From: Bacillota bacterium
Lineage (GTDB): Bacteria > Bacillota > Clostridia > Christensenellales > Aristaeellaceae
DNA length: 64,000 bases
Assembly: GCA_023421395.1 (NCBI GenBank)
Contig: JAEZTL010000038.1
Span: 9,576 to 73,575 of the forward strand
Direction of reading: 5' to 3'
Made by a program: the position numbers and the translations under genes. This document shows positions 1-9,046 of this stretch, piece after piece. The notes under the pieces are model-generated. The model was given only the letters and a program-made list of their open reading frames with translations. It ran no database searches and was not told the DNA's origin. Each line of letters opens with the position of its first letter. Position 1 is the first letter of the stretch.

Positions 1-146
1 CGGATCTCCGCCGGGTCAGTCAGCGGGTTATAGTAGCCGATCTCCTCGATGAAGCGGCCGTCGCGGGCGTTGCGGCTGTCGGTAACGACGATGCGGTAGA
101 AGGGCTGCTTCTTCATGCCCATCCTCTTGAGGCGAATCTTGACCAT
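1..146 (-). CDS. rpsP: 30S ribosomal protein S16 (3' part outside window)
   Basis: Small-subunit ribosomal protein S16, needed for 30S assembly. The first 48 codons are visible and read [10 protein letters not shown], then [10 protein letters not shown], then [14 protein letters not shown], which is the invariant N-terminal half of S16. The gene runs off the left edge. The start is ATG at 146, preceded by an AGGAGAGG ribosome site. It lies about 50 bases downstream of ffh on the same strand, in the ylxM-ffh-rpsP order usual in Firmicutes. Family assignment is secure from the motifs alone. Confidence 0.95.
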   Translation of the reverse strand, partial: MVKIRLKRMGMKKQPFYRIVVTDSRNARDGRFIEEIGYYNPLTDPAEI

Positions 147-198
147 TGTTTTCCTCTCCTGTTCTTCCTTTTAATATAGCTTGACGCAAAATTGCGGG

Positions 199-1536
199 CT
201 ATTTCAGTCCGAAGGGCATCCGTCCGCGGCCGAACTTGCCGCCCATCATCTGCTTCATCATCTGGCGAGACTGCTCGAACCGCTTCAAAAGCAGGTTGAC
301 CTCCTGCACGGTGGTGCCCGCGCCGGCGGCAATGCGCCGCTTTCGGGAGGCGTTCAGAATGTCCGGGTTTCTCCGCTCCATCCGGGTCATGGAGCAGATG
401 ATGGCGGTCGTGCGGGCCTGTTCCTTCTGCACCTGATCCTCGTCGATGGTGACGCCGTTCAGCTTTGATCCCATGCCGGGGATCATCTTGAGGATATCGG
501 TGATGGAGCCCATCTTCTTCATCTGGCCCAGCTGCTCGAGGTAATCCTCCAGCGTGAAGGACTGGGTCTTGATCTTGCGGCTGAGGTCCATCGCGTCTTT
601 TTCGTCGAAGGAGTCCTGCGCCTTTTCGATCAGGCTCAGCACATCGCCCATGCCCAGAATGCGGGAGGCCATGCGGTCCGGATGGAATGGCTCGAGGTCG
701 GTGAGCTTTTCGCCGGTGCCGCTGAACTTGATGGGCTTGCCGGTGACGGCCTTGACCGAAATCGCCGCGCCACCGCGGGTATCGCCGTCCAGCTTGGTCA
801 GGATGACGCCGTCCACGCCCAGCTCTTTGTTGAAAGTCTCGGCCACGTTGACCGCGTCCTGGCCGGTCATGGAGTCCACCACCAGAAGGATCTCCTGGGG
901 CTTGACGGCGGCGCGCACGTCGCGCAGTTCCTGCATCAGCTTTTCGTCGATGTGCAGGCGGCCGGCGGTATCGATGATGACCGGATCCTTCCCATAGTAA
1001 CGGGCGTGTTCGACGGCCTCTTTCGCGATCCTGACCGGATCGCCCTGGCCCTTTTCAAACACCTCGACGCCCGCGTTCTGGCCCACCACCTGCAGCTGTT
1101 TGATGGCGGCGGGGCGGTACACGTCGCAGGCGGCCAGCAGCGGCTTCTTGCCCTGCCTCAAAAGCATGCCGGCGAGCTTGCCTGCCATCGTGGTCTTGCC
1201 CGCGCCCTGAAGGCCGCACAGCATATACACCGTGGGCGGGTTGGAGGCGTGGGTCAGCTTTGCGCCCGTGCCGCCCATGAGGCCGGTAAGTTCTTCGTTG
1301 ACGATTTTAATGACCATCTGCGCCGGGGTGAGGCTGCCCAGAATCTCCTGCCCCACCGCGCGCTCGGTCACGCGCTTTACAAAATCCTTGACCACCACGA
1401 AGTTGACATCGGCTTCCAGGAGCGCCATGCGCACCTCGCGCATCGCCTCGCGGACGTCCGCCTCGCTCAGCTTGCCCTTGCCGCTCAGTTTTTTGAACGC
1501 GGCCTGCAGTTTGTCGGTCAGCCCTTCAAAGGCCAT
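199..1536 (-). CDS. ffh: Signal recognition particle GTPase Ffh
   Basis: Protein component of the signal recognition particle; it binds 4.5S RNA and signal sequences and delivers ribosomes to FtsY at the membrane. The 445-residue protein has the N-domain four-helix bundle, a P-loop GLQGAGKTT near residues 108-116, DTAGR near 190, TKLDGDTRGG near 245, and a methionine-rich M domain to the C-terminus. ATG at 1536 is chosen because an AGAGGTG ribosome site sits six bases upstream; a GTG three codons earlier lies inside that site. It is co-transcribed with ylxM upstream and rpsP downstream. Length is normal and all GTPase motifs are intact. Confidence 0.97.
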   Translation of the reverse strand: MAFEGLTDKLQAAFKKLSGKGKLSEADVREAMREVRMALLEADVNFVVVKDFVKRVTERAVGQEILGSLTPAQMVIKIVNEELTGLMGGTGAKLTHASNPPTVYMLCGLQGAGKTTMAGKLAGMLLRQGKKPLLAACDVYRPAAIKQLQVVGQNAGVEVFEKGQGDPVRIAKEAVEHARYYGKDPVIIDTAGRLHIDEKLMQELRDVRAAVKPQEILLVVDSMTGQDAVNVAETFNKELGVDGVILTKLDGDTRGGAAISVKAVTGKPIKFSGTGEKLTDLEPFHPDRMASRILGMGDVLSLIEKAQDSFDEKDAMDLSRKIKTQSFTLEDYLEQLGQMKKMGSITDILKMIPGMGSKLNGVTIDEDQVQKEQARTTAIICSMTRMERRNPDILNASRKRRIAAGAGTTVQEVNLLLKRFEQSRQMMKQMMGGKFGRGRMPFGLK

Positions 1537-1559
1537 GCGCTTCACCTCTTGATTTCATG

Positions 1560-1910
1560 CTATCCTTCGATGCGCTCGATGGCGTCCAGCGCCCGCTTCG
1601 CCTCGTCCAGCGAACCTTCCGTCCCGGCGGCGGGCGTTACGTGGGACAGCGCCTGCCGGCAGGCGTTCACCGCGTCCTCCAGACGGCGGTACCGCGCCAC
1701 CAGCCCGAGCTTGCGCTCATACTCTTCCAGCTGTGCCTGCGCCTTGGTCAGCGCGTCATGCACGCCCTGCCGCGTGATGCCCGCTTCCTCGGCCATCTCC
1801 GACAGCGAGAGATCTTCCTCGCAATATAGCCGAAGGAGCCGCGCGCGGTTTTTCGTCAGCAGCGGAGCGTAAAAGTCCATCAGCCAGTTGAGCGCCACCC
1901 GCTTTTCCAA
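1560..1910 (-). CDS. ylxM: YlxM/p13-like DNA-binding protein (UPF0122)
   Basis: Small helix-turn-helix protein that in Firmicutes precedes ffh and is thought to modulate SRP function. Residues LNWLMDFYAPLLT and LSLSEMAEEAGITRQGVHDAL are the family's N-terminal motif and sigma-factor-like helix-turn-helix. The frame is open to 1970, but a strong promoter (TTGACA, 17 bp, TAGAAT; 1942-1970) has its -10 box overlapping the ATG at 1943, so that ATG would not lie on the transcript. TTG at 1910, preceded by GGGGTGG, gives a 116-residue protein beginning EKRVALNW, matching the family's usual length. The start choice is inference; the family call is firm. Confidence 0.85.
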   Translation of the reverse strand: MEKRVALNWLMDFYAPLLTKNRARLLRLYCEEDLSLSEMAEEAGITRQGVHDALTKAQAQLEEYERKLGLVARYRRLEDAVNACRQALSHVTPAAGTEGSLDEAKRALDAIERIEG

Positions 1911-1941
1911 AAGACCACCCCGCTTTGCATGCGCAAGGATC

Positions 1942-1970
1942 ATTCTACCTGCGGAGAGGCGTTCTGTCAA
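1942..1970 (-). promoter_or_regulatory. Promoter of ylxM-ffh-rpsP
   Basis: TTGACA (1970-1965), 17-bp spacer, TAGAAT (1947-1942) on the minus strand. A near-consensus vegetative promoter. Its position implies transcription starts near 1935, inside the open frame, which decides the ylxM start. Confidence 0.75.
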
Positions 1971-2032
1971 GTAAATATTCTTGACAGCGGTAAATAGTCA
2001 AAAAAACGCGGAAAAATTCGTCCCTAAATTTC

Positions 2033-2062
2033 TTGTAAAACGCCCTGCAATTAGTGTATAGT
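2033..2062 (+). promoter_or_regulatory. Promoter of galM
   Basis: TTGTAA (2033-2038), 18-bp spacer, TATAGT (2057-2062), about 45 bases ahead of the galM start and divergent from the ylxM promoter. Confidence 0.6.
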
Positions 2063-2107
2063 ATGACCGTTGTTCCATCGTATAATTTCAACAAGGAGGC
2101 GCTTGTT

Positions 2108-3163
2108 GTGGGCATTTCCAAAATTTCCTTCGGCCACTTGACCGACGGCCGCCCGGTGGACCTGTACACAATCAAAAACGCATCCGGCGCTTCGGTCTCC
2201 GCCGCCACTTACGGCGGCATTCTGGTTTCCCTCCGGGTACCCGACCGCAGCGGCGTGCTCACAGACGTGCTGCTGGGGTTTGCCGATATCTCCGGGTACG
2301 CGCCGGTCAACCCCGGCTACATGGGCGCGCTGATCGGGCGCGTGGGCAACCGGATCGGGTACGGACGCTTTTCGCTGAACGGCGTGGCGTACCAGGTCGC
2401 AGCCAATTCAAACGGACATCACCTGCACGGCGGCGTAAACGGCTTCGACAAGAAACTGTGGCTTGCGGAGGCGGACGAGGCGTCTAACGCCCTCAAACTT
2501 TCCATCGTCAGTCCCGACGGCGAGGAAAACTACCCCGGCCGCCTGGCCGTGACGGTCACCTATACCTTTTCGAATGACAACGTCCTGTCCATCCGCTATC
2601 AGGCGGTTTCCGACAAGGATACGCTGGTCAACCTGACCAACCACGCCTACTTCAACCTGTCCGGCGAGGGCAGCGGCACCATCGAGGACCACGAAATCCA
2701 GATTCTCGCGGACCGCTTTACCGCGGCGGATTCCGGCCTGATCCCCACGGGCGAACTCCGCCCGGTGGACGGCACGCCCTTTGACCTGCGCAGCCTCACG
2801 CGCATCGGCGACGGACTCCGCCATACCGGGGACGACGAGCAGATGCGCTACGGCGGCGGGTACGACCACAACTTTATGCTAAACGGCGAGGGCTACCGGA
2901 AGTGCGTCACGCTGTGCTCCCCCGCCACCGGCATCCGGATGGATACCTTCACCGATATGCCCGGCGTACAGCTTTATACCGGCAACATGCTTGAAACCGA
3001 TGGGCCGGGCAAATGCGGCAGGAAGTACGGACGGCATGACGGGCTTTGTCTTGAGACGCAGTTCCCGCCGGACGCGATCAATCATCCCGGCTTTCCCAGC
3101 CCGGCTTTAAAGGCCGGAGAGCGGCTAGATTCAACGACATCGTATTCTTTTACCACACTTTGA
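2108..3163 (+). CDS. galM: Aldose 1-epimerase (mutarotase)
   Basis: Interconverts alpha and beta anomers of galactose or glucose in the cytoplasm, feeding galactokinase or glucokinase. Family motifs are visible: GALIGRVGNRI, HHLHGGVNGFDKK (catalytic His region), NLTNHAYFNLSGEGSG, YDHNFML and GLCLETQFPPDAINHPGF (catalytic Glu). GTG at 2108 is taken as the start because AAGGAGG (2093-2099) sits eight bases upstream; the frame is open further back but without a ribosome site. The 351-residue length is typical. The mglBAC-type sugar importer follows, although with its own promoter at 3198-3227, so both probably serve the same hexose. Confidence 0.93.
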   Translation: MGISKISFGHLTDGRPVDLYTIKNASGASVSAATYGGILVSLRVPDRSGVLTDVLLGFADISGYAPVNPGYMGALIGRVGNRIGYGRFSLNGVAYQVAANSNGHHLHGGVNGFDKKLWLAEADEASNALKLSIVSPDGEENYPGRLAVTVTYTFSNDNVLSIRYQAVSDKDTLVNLTNHAYFNLSGEGSGTIEDHEIQILADRFTAADSGLIPTGELRPVDGTPFDLRSLTRIGDGLRHTGDDEQMRYGGGYDHNFMLNGEGYRKCVTLCSPATGIRMDTFTDMPGVQLYTGNMLETDGPGKCGRKYGRHDGLCLETQFPPDAINHPGFPSPALKAGERLDSTTSYSFTTL

Positions 3164-3197
3164 CGAATATACCGAACATTATCCTGTGCAAATCCGC

Positions 3198-3227
3198 TTG
3201 ACAACGATTCCGCAAGTACTCTATAAT
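3198..3227 (+). promoter_or_regulatory. Promoter of the mgl operon
   Basis: TTGACA (3198-3203), 18-bp spacer, TATAAT (3222-3227). Both boxes are consensus. The leader to the ATG at 3304 contains a small hairpin (GCGCCC/GGGCGC near 3259-3280) just ahead of the AAGGAGG ribosome site. Confidence 0.8.
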
Positions 3228-3303
3228 GTTAACGAACGCATAATGGGAACCCGGAATGCGCGCCCTCAAATGGGCGCAGCATATCTCAAGGAGGAATAGG
3301 TTC

Positions 3304-4338
3304 ATGAAGAAAATCGTCTCCCTTCTGTTGGTCCTGCTCATGGTGCTGAGCGCTACCGCCGCTTTCGCGGAAGCGCCCGCGAAGACCGAACTCAACATCG
3401 GCGTTCTCGTGTGGAAGTTTGACGACACCTACGGCTCCACCGTCCGCGCCGCCATGATCAAGTACGCCGAGGAACTCGGCAACGAGATGGGCATCAAGAT
3501 CAACCTGGACCTGCAGGATGCCAACGACAACATGGCCAAGCAGATCGAGGAAGCGACCGTCATGTTTGCCAGCAAGCCGGACTTCGTCATCATCAACCTG
3601 GCGGAAGTTGCCTCCGGCATGAGCCTTGTTGAAATCGCGAAGGCCAATAATGTGCCCTTCCTGTTCTACAACAAGGAGCCCTCGACCGAGACCGTGCAGC
3701 AGGTTATCGTGGACACCGGCTCGATCTTCATCGGCACCACGCCGCGCGAAGCGGGCGACATGCAGGGCGAAATCCTCGCCGATCTGTACGCGAAGGATTC
3801 CTCCATCGACAAGAACGGCGACGGCGTGCTCCAGTACATCATGTTCATGGGCGAGCCCAACAACCCGGAAGCCATTGCCCGCACCAAGTACTCGGTGGAG
3901 ACCGCCGAGGCCAAGGGCCTGAAGCTTGAGCAGCTGGGCGAGACCCTCGTGTGCAACTGGGACCAGGCGCAGGCCACGGATGCCATGACCGCCACCTGGG
4001 CCAGCTTCGGCGACAAGATCGAGGTCATCTTCGTCAACAACGACATGATGGGCCTGGGCGCCGTGGCGGCGCTGAACCAGGTGGGCTACAACACCGGCAT
4101 CGACGGCGATCCCTCCGTCGTGATCATCGGCGTCGACGCGGTTGATTCTGCGCTCGAATCCATCAAGAACGGCGGCATGACCGCCACCGTCAAGCAGGAC
4201 GGCGACGCCATGGGCAAGGCCAACATCCGCATCGCGATCAACGGCGCGCTGGGCAAGGATTGGCTTGACGGCACCGACTACACGATGTCGGCCGACGGCT
4301 ACTCCGTGCGTATCCCCTACGCCAAGGTTACGGAATAA
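3304..4338 (+). CDS. mglB: Galactose/glucose-type ABC transporter substrate-binding protein
   Basis: Extracytoplasmic sugar-binding protein feeding the MglA/MglC importer. A signal peptide (MKKIVSLLLVLLMVLSA, cleavage near AFAEA) is followed by a periplasmic-binding-protein-I fold starting LNIGVLVWKFDDTYGS. The stretch DKNGDGVLQYIMFMGEP looks like the calcium-binding loop characteristic of MglB, which separates it from RbsB-like proteins. No lipobox cysteine is visible at the cleavage site, which is unusual for a Gram-positive binding protein; retention may rely on the membrane partners. The start ATG has AAGGAGG nine bases upstream. Sugar specificity (galactose/glucose) is inferred from the calcium loop and adjacent galM. 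Confidence 0.88.
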   Translation: MKKIVSLLLVLLMVLSATAAFAEAPAKTELNIGVLVWKFDDTYGSTVRAAMIKYAEELGNEMGIKINLDLQDANDNMAKQIEEATVMFASKPDFVIINLAEVASGMSLVEIAKANNVPFLFYNKEPSTETVQQVIVDTGSIFIGTTPREAGDMQGEILADLYAKDSSIDKNGDGVLQYIMFMGEPNNPEAIARTKYSVETAEAKGLKLEQLGETLVCNWDQAQATDAMTATWASFGDKIEVIFVNNDMMGLGAVAALNQVGYNTGIDGDPSVVIIGVDAVDSALESIKNGGMTATVKQDGDAMGKANIRIAINGALGKDWLDGTDYTMSADGYSVRIPYAKVTE

Positions 4339-4373
4339 CAAGGGCACGGGCATGGCTCGCGTCTGAACCTCGC

Positions 4374-4401
4374 GGGAAGAGGCGCCGGAGCGCCTCTTCC
4401 C
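4374..4401 (+). terminator. Perfect hairpin between mglB and mglA
   Basis: A 12-bp perfect stem (GGGAAGAGGCGC/GCGCCTCTTCCC, loop CGGA) with no T-run after it. It lies 35 bases after mglB and 25 bases before mglA. Such hairpins usually protect the upstream message or partly attenuate read-through, so that binding protein exceeds ATPase; this reading is inference. Confidence 0.7.
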
Positions 4402-4426
4402 CATATTCGTAATAGTAGGTTTGGTG

Positions 4427-5950
4427 ATGAGTATGGATCATAGCCAGGCGCCCCTTCTGGAAATGGTGGACATTGACAAGCAATTCCCAGGCGTCAAAGC
4501 GCTGGACCGCGCGCGGCTTACGCTCCAGGCGGGCACGGTGCATGCGCTGATGGGCGAAAACGGCGCGGGCAAGTCCACGCTGATGAAGTGCCTGTTCGGC
4601 ATCTATAAAAAAGATGCGGGCATCGTCCGCCTGGACGGCCGGGAGGTCAACTTCTCCGGCCCCCACGACGCGCTCAATCACGGTGTGGCGATGGTACATC
4701 AGGAGCTCAACCAGGTGCTTCGCCGCAACGTCATGGAGAACGTATGGCTGGGCCGCATCCCGGTGAACTGGGGCTTCGTGAACACCCGCAAGATGTTTGG
4801 TGATACCAAGGCGATCTTCGAGGACCTGCAGATCGACGTGGACCCGCGCACGCGAATCGGCGCGTTGTCGGTATCCCGCCGCCAGATGGTCGAAATCGCG
4901 AAGGCCGTCTCCTTCGACGCGAGGATCCTGGTGCTGGACGAGCCCACTTCGTCCCTGACGGAGAACGAGGTCGAGCACCTGTTCCGCATCATGAAGCGCC
5001 TGACCGAAAAGGGCGTGGGCATCATCTACATCTCCCACAAGATGGACGAAATCCTGCGCATCGCGGACGATGTCACCATCATGCGGGACGGACAGTGGGT
5101 CGCCACGCGCCCGGCCAGCCAGCTGGACACCGATGAAATCATCCGGCTGATGGTCAACCGAGACATGTCCAACCGCTTCCCGCCCAAGACCAACAAACCC
5201 GCGGACGTGCTGCTGGAGGTCAACAACCTCTCCGGAAAGTACGAGCCGACGTTCCACGACGTCAGCTTCAAACTGCGCGCCGGCGAGGTGCTGGGGGTTT
5301 CCGGCCTGGTGGGCTCCCGGCGGACGGAACTGGTCAATGCGATCTTCGGCTACTACACCAAGGAGAGCGGAGAGATCCTGCTCCGGGGCAAGCCCGTGGC
5401 AAACCACATTCCGAGCGAGGCCCGCAACAACGGCTTCGCGCTCTTGACTGAGGAGCGCCGCGCCACAGGCATCTTCCCGGAGATGACCATCACGTTCAAT
5501 TCCATCATCGCCAACGTGGGCCGCTATGGGAGATTCCTGCTCTCCAACCGCCGGATGGGCGTGGATACCGACTGGGTCATCGATTCAATCCGCGTCAAGA
5601 CGCCCTCGAAGCGCACCCACATCAAGAGCCTTTCAGGCGGCAACCAGCAGAAGGTCATCATCGGGCGCTGGCTACTTACCAAGCCGGACGTGCTGCTGCT
5701 GGACGAACCCACCCGCGGCATCGACGTGGGCGCGAAATACGAGATCTATCAACTGATCCTGAACCTCGCTTCGGAAGGGAAGGGCATCATCATGGTGTCC
5801 AGCGAGATGCCGGAGCTGCTGGGCATTTGCGACCGCATCCTGGTCATGTCCAACGGTCGCCTGAGCGGCGTCGTTGAGCGCGGCGTGGATTTCGGCAACA
5901 TACCCGGCGAGCAGGAGACGATCATGCGGCTTGCCGCGCAGTACGTATAA
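4427..5950 (+). CDS. mglA: Sugar ABC transporter ATP-binding protein (two ATPase domains)
   Basis: Energises import with MglB and MglC. It is a duplicated CUT2 ATPase of about 507 residues. The first domain has Walker [10 protein letters not shown], signature-like [15 protein letters not shown] and Walker [11 protein letters not shown]. The second has a degenerate Walker A (GLVGSRRTE), the signature [15 protein letters not shown] and [15 protein letters not shown]. That asymmetry is normal for the MglA/RbsA family. The start among TTG/GTG/ATG at 4421-4429 is ambiguous; ATG 4427 is used, with AGGT a few bases upstream. It is followed by mglC after 11 bases. Confidence 0.93.
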   Translation: MSMDHSQAPLLEMVDIDKQFPGVKALDRARLTLQAGTVHALMGENGAGKSTLMKCLFGIYKKDAGIVRLDGREVNFSGPHDALNHGVAMVHQELNQVLRRNVMENVWLGRIPVNWGFVNTRKMFGDTKAIFEDLQIDVDPRTRIGALSVSRRQMVEIAKAVSFDARILVLDEPTSSLTENEVEHLFRIMKRLTEKGVGIIYISHKMDEILRIADDVTIMRDGQWVATRPASQLDTDEIIRLMVNRDMSNRFPPKTNKPADVLLEVNNLSGKYEPTFHDVSFKLRAGEVLGVSGLVGSRRTELVNAIFGYYTKESGEILLRGKPVANHIPSEARNNGFALLTEERRATGIFPEMTITFNSIIANVGRYGRFLLSNRRMGVDTDWVIDSIRVKTPSKRTHIKSLSGGNQQKVIIGRWLLTKPDVLLLDEPTRGIDVGAKYEIYQLILNLASEGKGIIMVSSEMPELLGICDRILVMSNGRLSGVVERGVDFGNIPGEQETIMRLAAQYV

Positions 5951-5961
5951 GCGAGGATGGG

Positions 5962-7002
5962 ATGCATATGGAAAACGTAAAAAAGAGGCTCGGCAACCGG
6001 AGCATGGGGGAACTTCTGCTCGATTACGCGCTGTACATCATTCTGCTCCTGATCCTGGTCACGGTCGGCATCATCCGGCCCGATTTCTTTAAACTGGACA
6101 ACTTCATCAACATCGTCAAACAGGCGTCCACCAAGGGCATTCTGGCGCTGGGCTGCGCCGGGCTGATCGTGCTGGCGGGCACGGACCTGGCCATCGGCCG
6201 TGTTCTGGGCCTTTCCGCCGCGGTGACGGCGTCGCTGGTGCAGTCCACCACCTATGCATCGCGCATGTACCCGCAGATCACCGAGCCCCTCAACCTGATG
6301 ATCCCGCTGCTCTGCGCCATCGCCGTGGGCGTTATTTTCGGCGCGATCAACGGCTTCGGTGTCGCCAAACTCCATTTGCACGCGTTCATCATCACGCTGG
6401 GTACGTCGCTGATCGCCTACGGCGTCAACTGCCTGTACATTGAGTCCCAGCCCTCCGGCACCGCGCAGGCGCTGTCCACTTTCACCAGGGACTTCCTGAA
6501 CACGTCCGCCGGGAACATCATCTGGGGTTCTCTGAAAATTCCAAAGGTCGTGGTCTACTTCCTGGCCTGCGCCGTCGTGGTGCATTTTATCTGGACGAGG
6601 ACACGGCTGGGCAAGAACATGTTCGCCGTCGGCGGCAACGAGGAAGCCGCCGCGGTCTCCGGCGTCAACGTCACCAGCACGATCATGTGGGTCTACGTCA
6701 TCTCCGGCGTGCTCTACGGCATCGCCGCGTTTCTGGAGGCAGGCCGCGTCCAATCAGTCGGCGCAAACACCGGCATCAACTATGAGTTGGACGCGATCAG
6801 CGCCTGCGTCATCGGCGGCGTCAGCTTCTCCGGCGGCGTTGGCACGATCCCGGGCGTGGTCATCGGCGCGATCATCCTGCAGGCCATCAATTTCTCGCTG
6901 GTGTTCCTCCAGGTCAATGCGTACTATCAGTACATCATCCGCGGCCTGATCATTATCATCGCGGTCGCCATTGACGTGCGCAAGTACCTGGCCAAGAAGT
7001 GA
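5962..7002 (+). CDS. mglC: Sugar ABC transporter permease
   Basis: Membrane channel of the CUT2-type importer. The 346-residue protein has around eight to ten hydrophobic segments (for example YALYIILLLILVTVGII, ALGCAGLIVLAGTDLAIG, AFIITLGTSLIAYGVN) and the family motif GGVSFSGGVGTIPGVVIGA near the C-terminus. ATG 5962 is chosen; an in-frame ATG at 5968 is also possible. Its TGA stop overlaps the ATG of the small downstream gene by one base, so the two are translationally coupled. Confidence 0.93.
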   Translation: MHMENVKKRLGNRSMGELLLDYALYIILLLILVTVGIIRPDFFKLDNFINIVKQASTKGILALGCAGLIVLAGTDLAIGRVLGLSAAVTASLVQSTTYASRMYPQITEPLNLMIPLLCAIAVGVIFGAINGFGVAKLHLHAFIITLGTSLIAYGVNCLYIESQPSGTAQALSTFTRDFLNTSAGNIIWGSLKIPKVVVYFLACAVVVHFIWTRTRLGKNMFAVGGNEEAAAVSGVNVTSTIMWVYVISGVLYGIAAFLEAGRVQSVGANTGINYELDAISACVIGGVSFSGGVGTIPGVVIGAIILQAINFSLVFLQVNAYYQYIIRGLIIIIAVAIDVRKYLAKK

Positions 7003-7211
7003 TGGATAAGCGGAACATTCGGGAATTGGAGGCCAAGCGCGAAGAGGCCCAACGGGCGGAGAAACCGCCGCTCGGCAAGGATTTGTTCGCCGTGCGCCGT
7101 CGATTGTACGACAAGATTAAAATCCCGCTGAAGACGCTGGATCTGATCATCTACATCCTGGTGGGGGCGCTCGCCCTCGCGATCATCCTGGGCATCGGTT
7201 CAAACCGCTAG
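7002..7211 (+). CDS. Small single-span membrane protein coupled to mglC
   Basis: Not recognised. A 69-residue protein with a highly charged N-terminal half (MDKRNIRELEAKREEAQRAE, predicted helix, possibly coiled coil) and one C-terminal transmembrane segment (LDLIIYILVGALALAIILGI). Its ATG overlaps the mglC stop, and a strong terminator overlaps its last codons. Position and coupling suggest an accessory to the sugar importer or simply a membrane anchor. No function can be assigned. Confidence 0.7.
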   Translation: MDKRNIRELEAKREEAQRAEKPPLGKDLFAVRRRLYDKIKIPLKTLDLIIYILVGALALAIILGIGSNR

Positions 7212-7236
7212 CGCGAAGCGCCAGCGGTTTTCCTTT
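7202..7236 (+). terminator. Terminator of the mgl operon
   Basis: Stem AAACCGCT/AGCGGTTT continued by GCGC/GCGC around a GAA loop, followed by TTTTCCTTT. It overlaps the end of the small membrane-protein gene. Confidence 0.85.
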
Positions 7237-7618
7237 GCCTGGCGCACCTCGCCGGAGCGCGTCAGCAAAGTCCATCGTGTCGCGGACGGCGATCCGGTGA
7301 CGGCTGACGGAGCAAGCGGAGTCGGGCGCGGTCACGGCCCGCCGATCCCGATCCCACGCGCCCTCGCGCCCGCGCGCCGGCCTGAATACCGCGCGATTTC
7401 CAAATACCGTTCGCCGCACACTCCGGCGGTAACGGCGACACCGCCCAATCCAAATCAAAAATTCTCTGGCGTTCCATCTTCCATGCCCCTGAAAAAAAAT
7501 CCGTCAGCATTCCGTCGCGTCGGCAGCAAGCCCGAGTATCGAAGGTTTCCCGGCGGCCGCACGCCGCATGCGCATGCTCGCGGCCGTCCGAGGAGAACCT
7601 AGTGCGGGAGGTGTGCGG
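7237..7618. other. Intergenic region without recognisable gene
   Basis: About 380 bases between the mgl terminator and the Rieske oxidoreductase. Open frames here give low-complexity, arginine-rich translations typical of GC-rich noncoding DNA. No tRNA, repeat or clear promoter was found; only the GGGAGGTG ribosome site at 7606-7613 is distinct. Confidence 0.5.
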
Positions 7619-9046
7619 ATGCAATCGATCTGGTCAAACGTCAGGATGCCCCAACAGCCGAAGCTCTCGGAGGACCTCGATGTGGACATCGCCGTGATCG
7701 GCGGCGGTATGGCGGGCATGCTGATCGCTTATGAACTGACCCGGCGCGGCTTCGACGTGGTCGTGCTGGAGGCCGAGCGCATCGGCAGCGGACAGACCGG
7801 CGGCACAACCGCCAAGATCACGTCTCAACACGGGCACGTGTACGCCCGGCTGATCGAGCAGTGCGGCCACGAGAAGGCGTTGCAGTACGCTCGCGCGAAC
7901 CACGAGGCCATTTTCGCCTTTGAGCGCATCGTCGAATCCGAAGGCATCGCTTGCGATCTCGAGCGGAAAAGCGCATATCTGTACGCCCGCCGTGACCCCG
8001 CGCCACTGGAGGCGGAGATGCTGGCCGCCAGGAGCCTGGGACTTCCCGCTTCACTGGTTCCATCGCGCGATCTCCCCTTCCCCACCGCCGGCGCGGTCAT
8101 GTTCTCCGACCAGGCGCAGTTTCACCCGCTCAAGTTCCTGAAGGGGCTTTCCGAGCATGTACGCGTCTATGAACACACCCGGGTAGAGCGCGTCGAGCCC
8201 AACGGGCTGTACACGGCCGATCACGCCGTGGCGGCGCGCCACATCGTGTTCGCGTGCCATTATCCCTTCGTCAACAAGCCCGGATACTATTTTGCCCGAA
8301 TCCATCAGGAACGCTCCTATGTGGTCGCGCTGGAGGGCGTTCCGAAGCTGCCCGGCATGTACATCGGCCTGGAAGAGGACGGCCATTCGATGCGCATGCA
8401 CGGAAAGATACTGCTTCTGGGCGGCGAAAACCACCGTACCGGTGAAAACGTGCCGGGACGGTATGAGGCGCTTATGGAAGAGGCGGAGCGGCTGTTCCCC
8501 GGGGCACGGGAAGTCGCCCGCTGGTCCGCGCAGGATGCCATCACACTGGACGGGGTTCCTTTCATCGGGCGCTATGCGCGCTCTCGTCCCAGCTGGCATC
8601 TGGCGACCGGCTTCATGAAGTGGGGCATGACCACCGCCATGGCGGCTTCACAGATCCTGGCGGACGATATTTCCGGCAAGCGCAACCGAGAAGCGCCGGT
8701 ATTCCGCCCGCAGCGCTTTTCCACCGCGGAGCTTCCGCAACTGACCCGCGACAGCGCGCAGGCGCTGAAAGGGCTGACGCTGGCCGTCGCGCCGCCGGAG
8801 CGGATGCTCTCCGATCTGCCCGTCGGGCAGGGCGGCGTGGTGGAGGCGGACGGGCGCAAACTGGGCGCCTACAAAGACCCCTCGGGACGAGTTTTCTTCG
8901 TCACCACGCGCTGCCCCCATCTGGGTTGCGAACTGAGCTGGAATCAGGACGAACTGAGCTGGGACTGCCCCTGCCACGGCTCGAGATTTTCCTGCGATGG
9001 CCGGCTCATCAGCGGGCCGGCCCAGGAAGGGATACGGGTTGAATAG
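7619..9046 (+). CDS. FAD-dependent oxidoreductase with C-terminal Rieske [2Fe-2S] domain
   Basis: A 475-residue fusion of a DAO-type FAD oxidoreductase and a Rieske domain. Residues 20-50 carry the dinucleotide motif IAVIGGGMAGMLIAYEL. Residues near 325-340 contain ITLDGVPFIGRY, the usual C-terminal FAD contact. The Rieske domain has C432-x-H434 and C450-x-x-H453 in the form CPHLGC/CPCHGS, with the extra cysteine pair (C437, C452) that forms a disulfide in high-potential bc1-type Rieske proteins. The architecture resembles Bacillus YhfW; substrate is unknown. Start ATG 7619 has GGGAGGTG upstream. The next gene starts inside its last codons, implying joint function. Confidence 0.85.
   Translation: MQSIWSNVRMPQQPKLSEDLDVDIAVIGGGMAGMLIAYELTRRGFDVVVLEAERIGSGQTGGTTAKITSQHGHVYARLIEQCGHEKALQYARANHEAIFAFERIVESEGIACDLERKSAYLYARRDPAPLEAEMLAARSLGLPASLVPSRDLPFPTAGAVMFSDQAQFHPLKFLKGLSEHVRVYEHTRVERVEPNGLYTADHAVAARHIVFACHYPFVNKPGYYFARIHQERSYVVALEGVPKLPGMYIGLEEDGHSMRMHGKILLLGGENHRTGENVPGRYEALMEEAERLFPGAREVARWSAQDAITLDGVPFIGRYARSRPSWHLATGFMKWGMTTAMAASQILADDISGKRNREAPVFRPQRFSTAELPQLTRDSAQALKGLTLAVAPPERMLSDLPVGQGGVVEADGRKLGAYKDPSGRVFFVTTRCPHLGCELSWNQDELSWDCPCHGSRFSCDGRLISGPAQEGIRVE

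Noticed and set aside
682..1872. 396-residue open frame on plus opposite ffh/ylxM
   Set aside because: Lies antisense to secure genes; translation is His/Ala/Arg-rich low-information sequence typical of GC-rich shadow frames, with no ribosome site.
7262..7624. 120-residue minus frame in the gap before the Rieske gene
   Set aside because: Arg/Gly-rich, no ribosome site, no recognisable fold; treated as noncoding.
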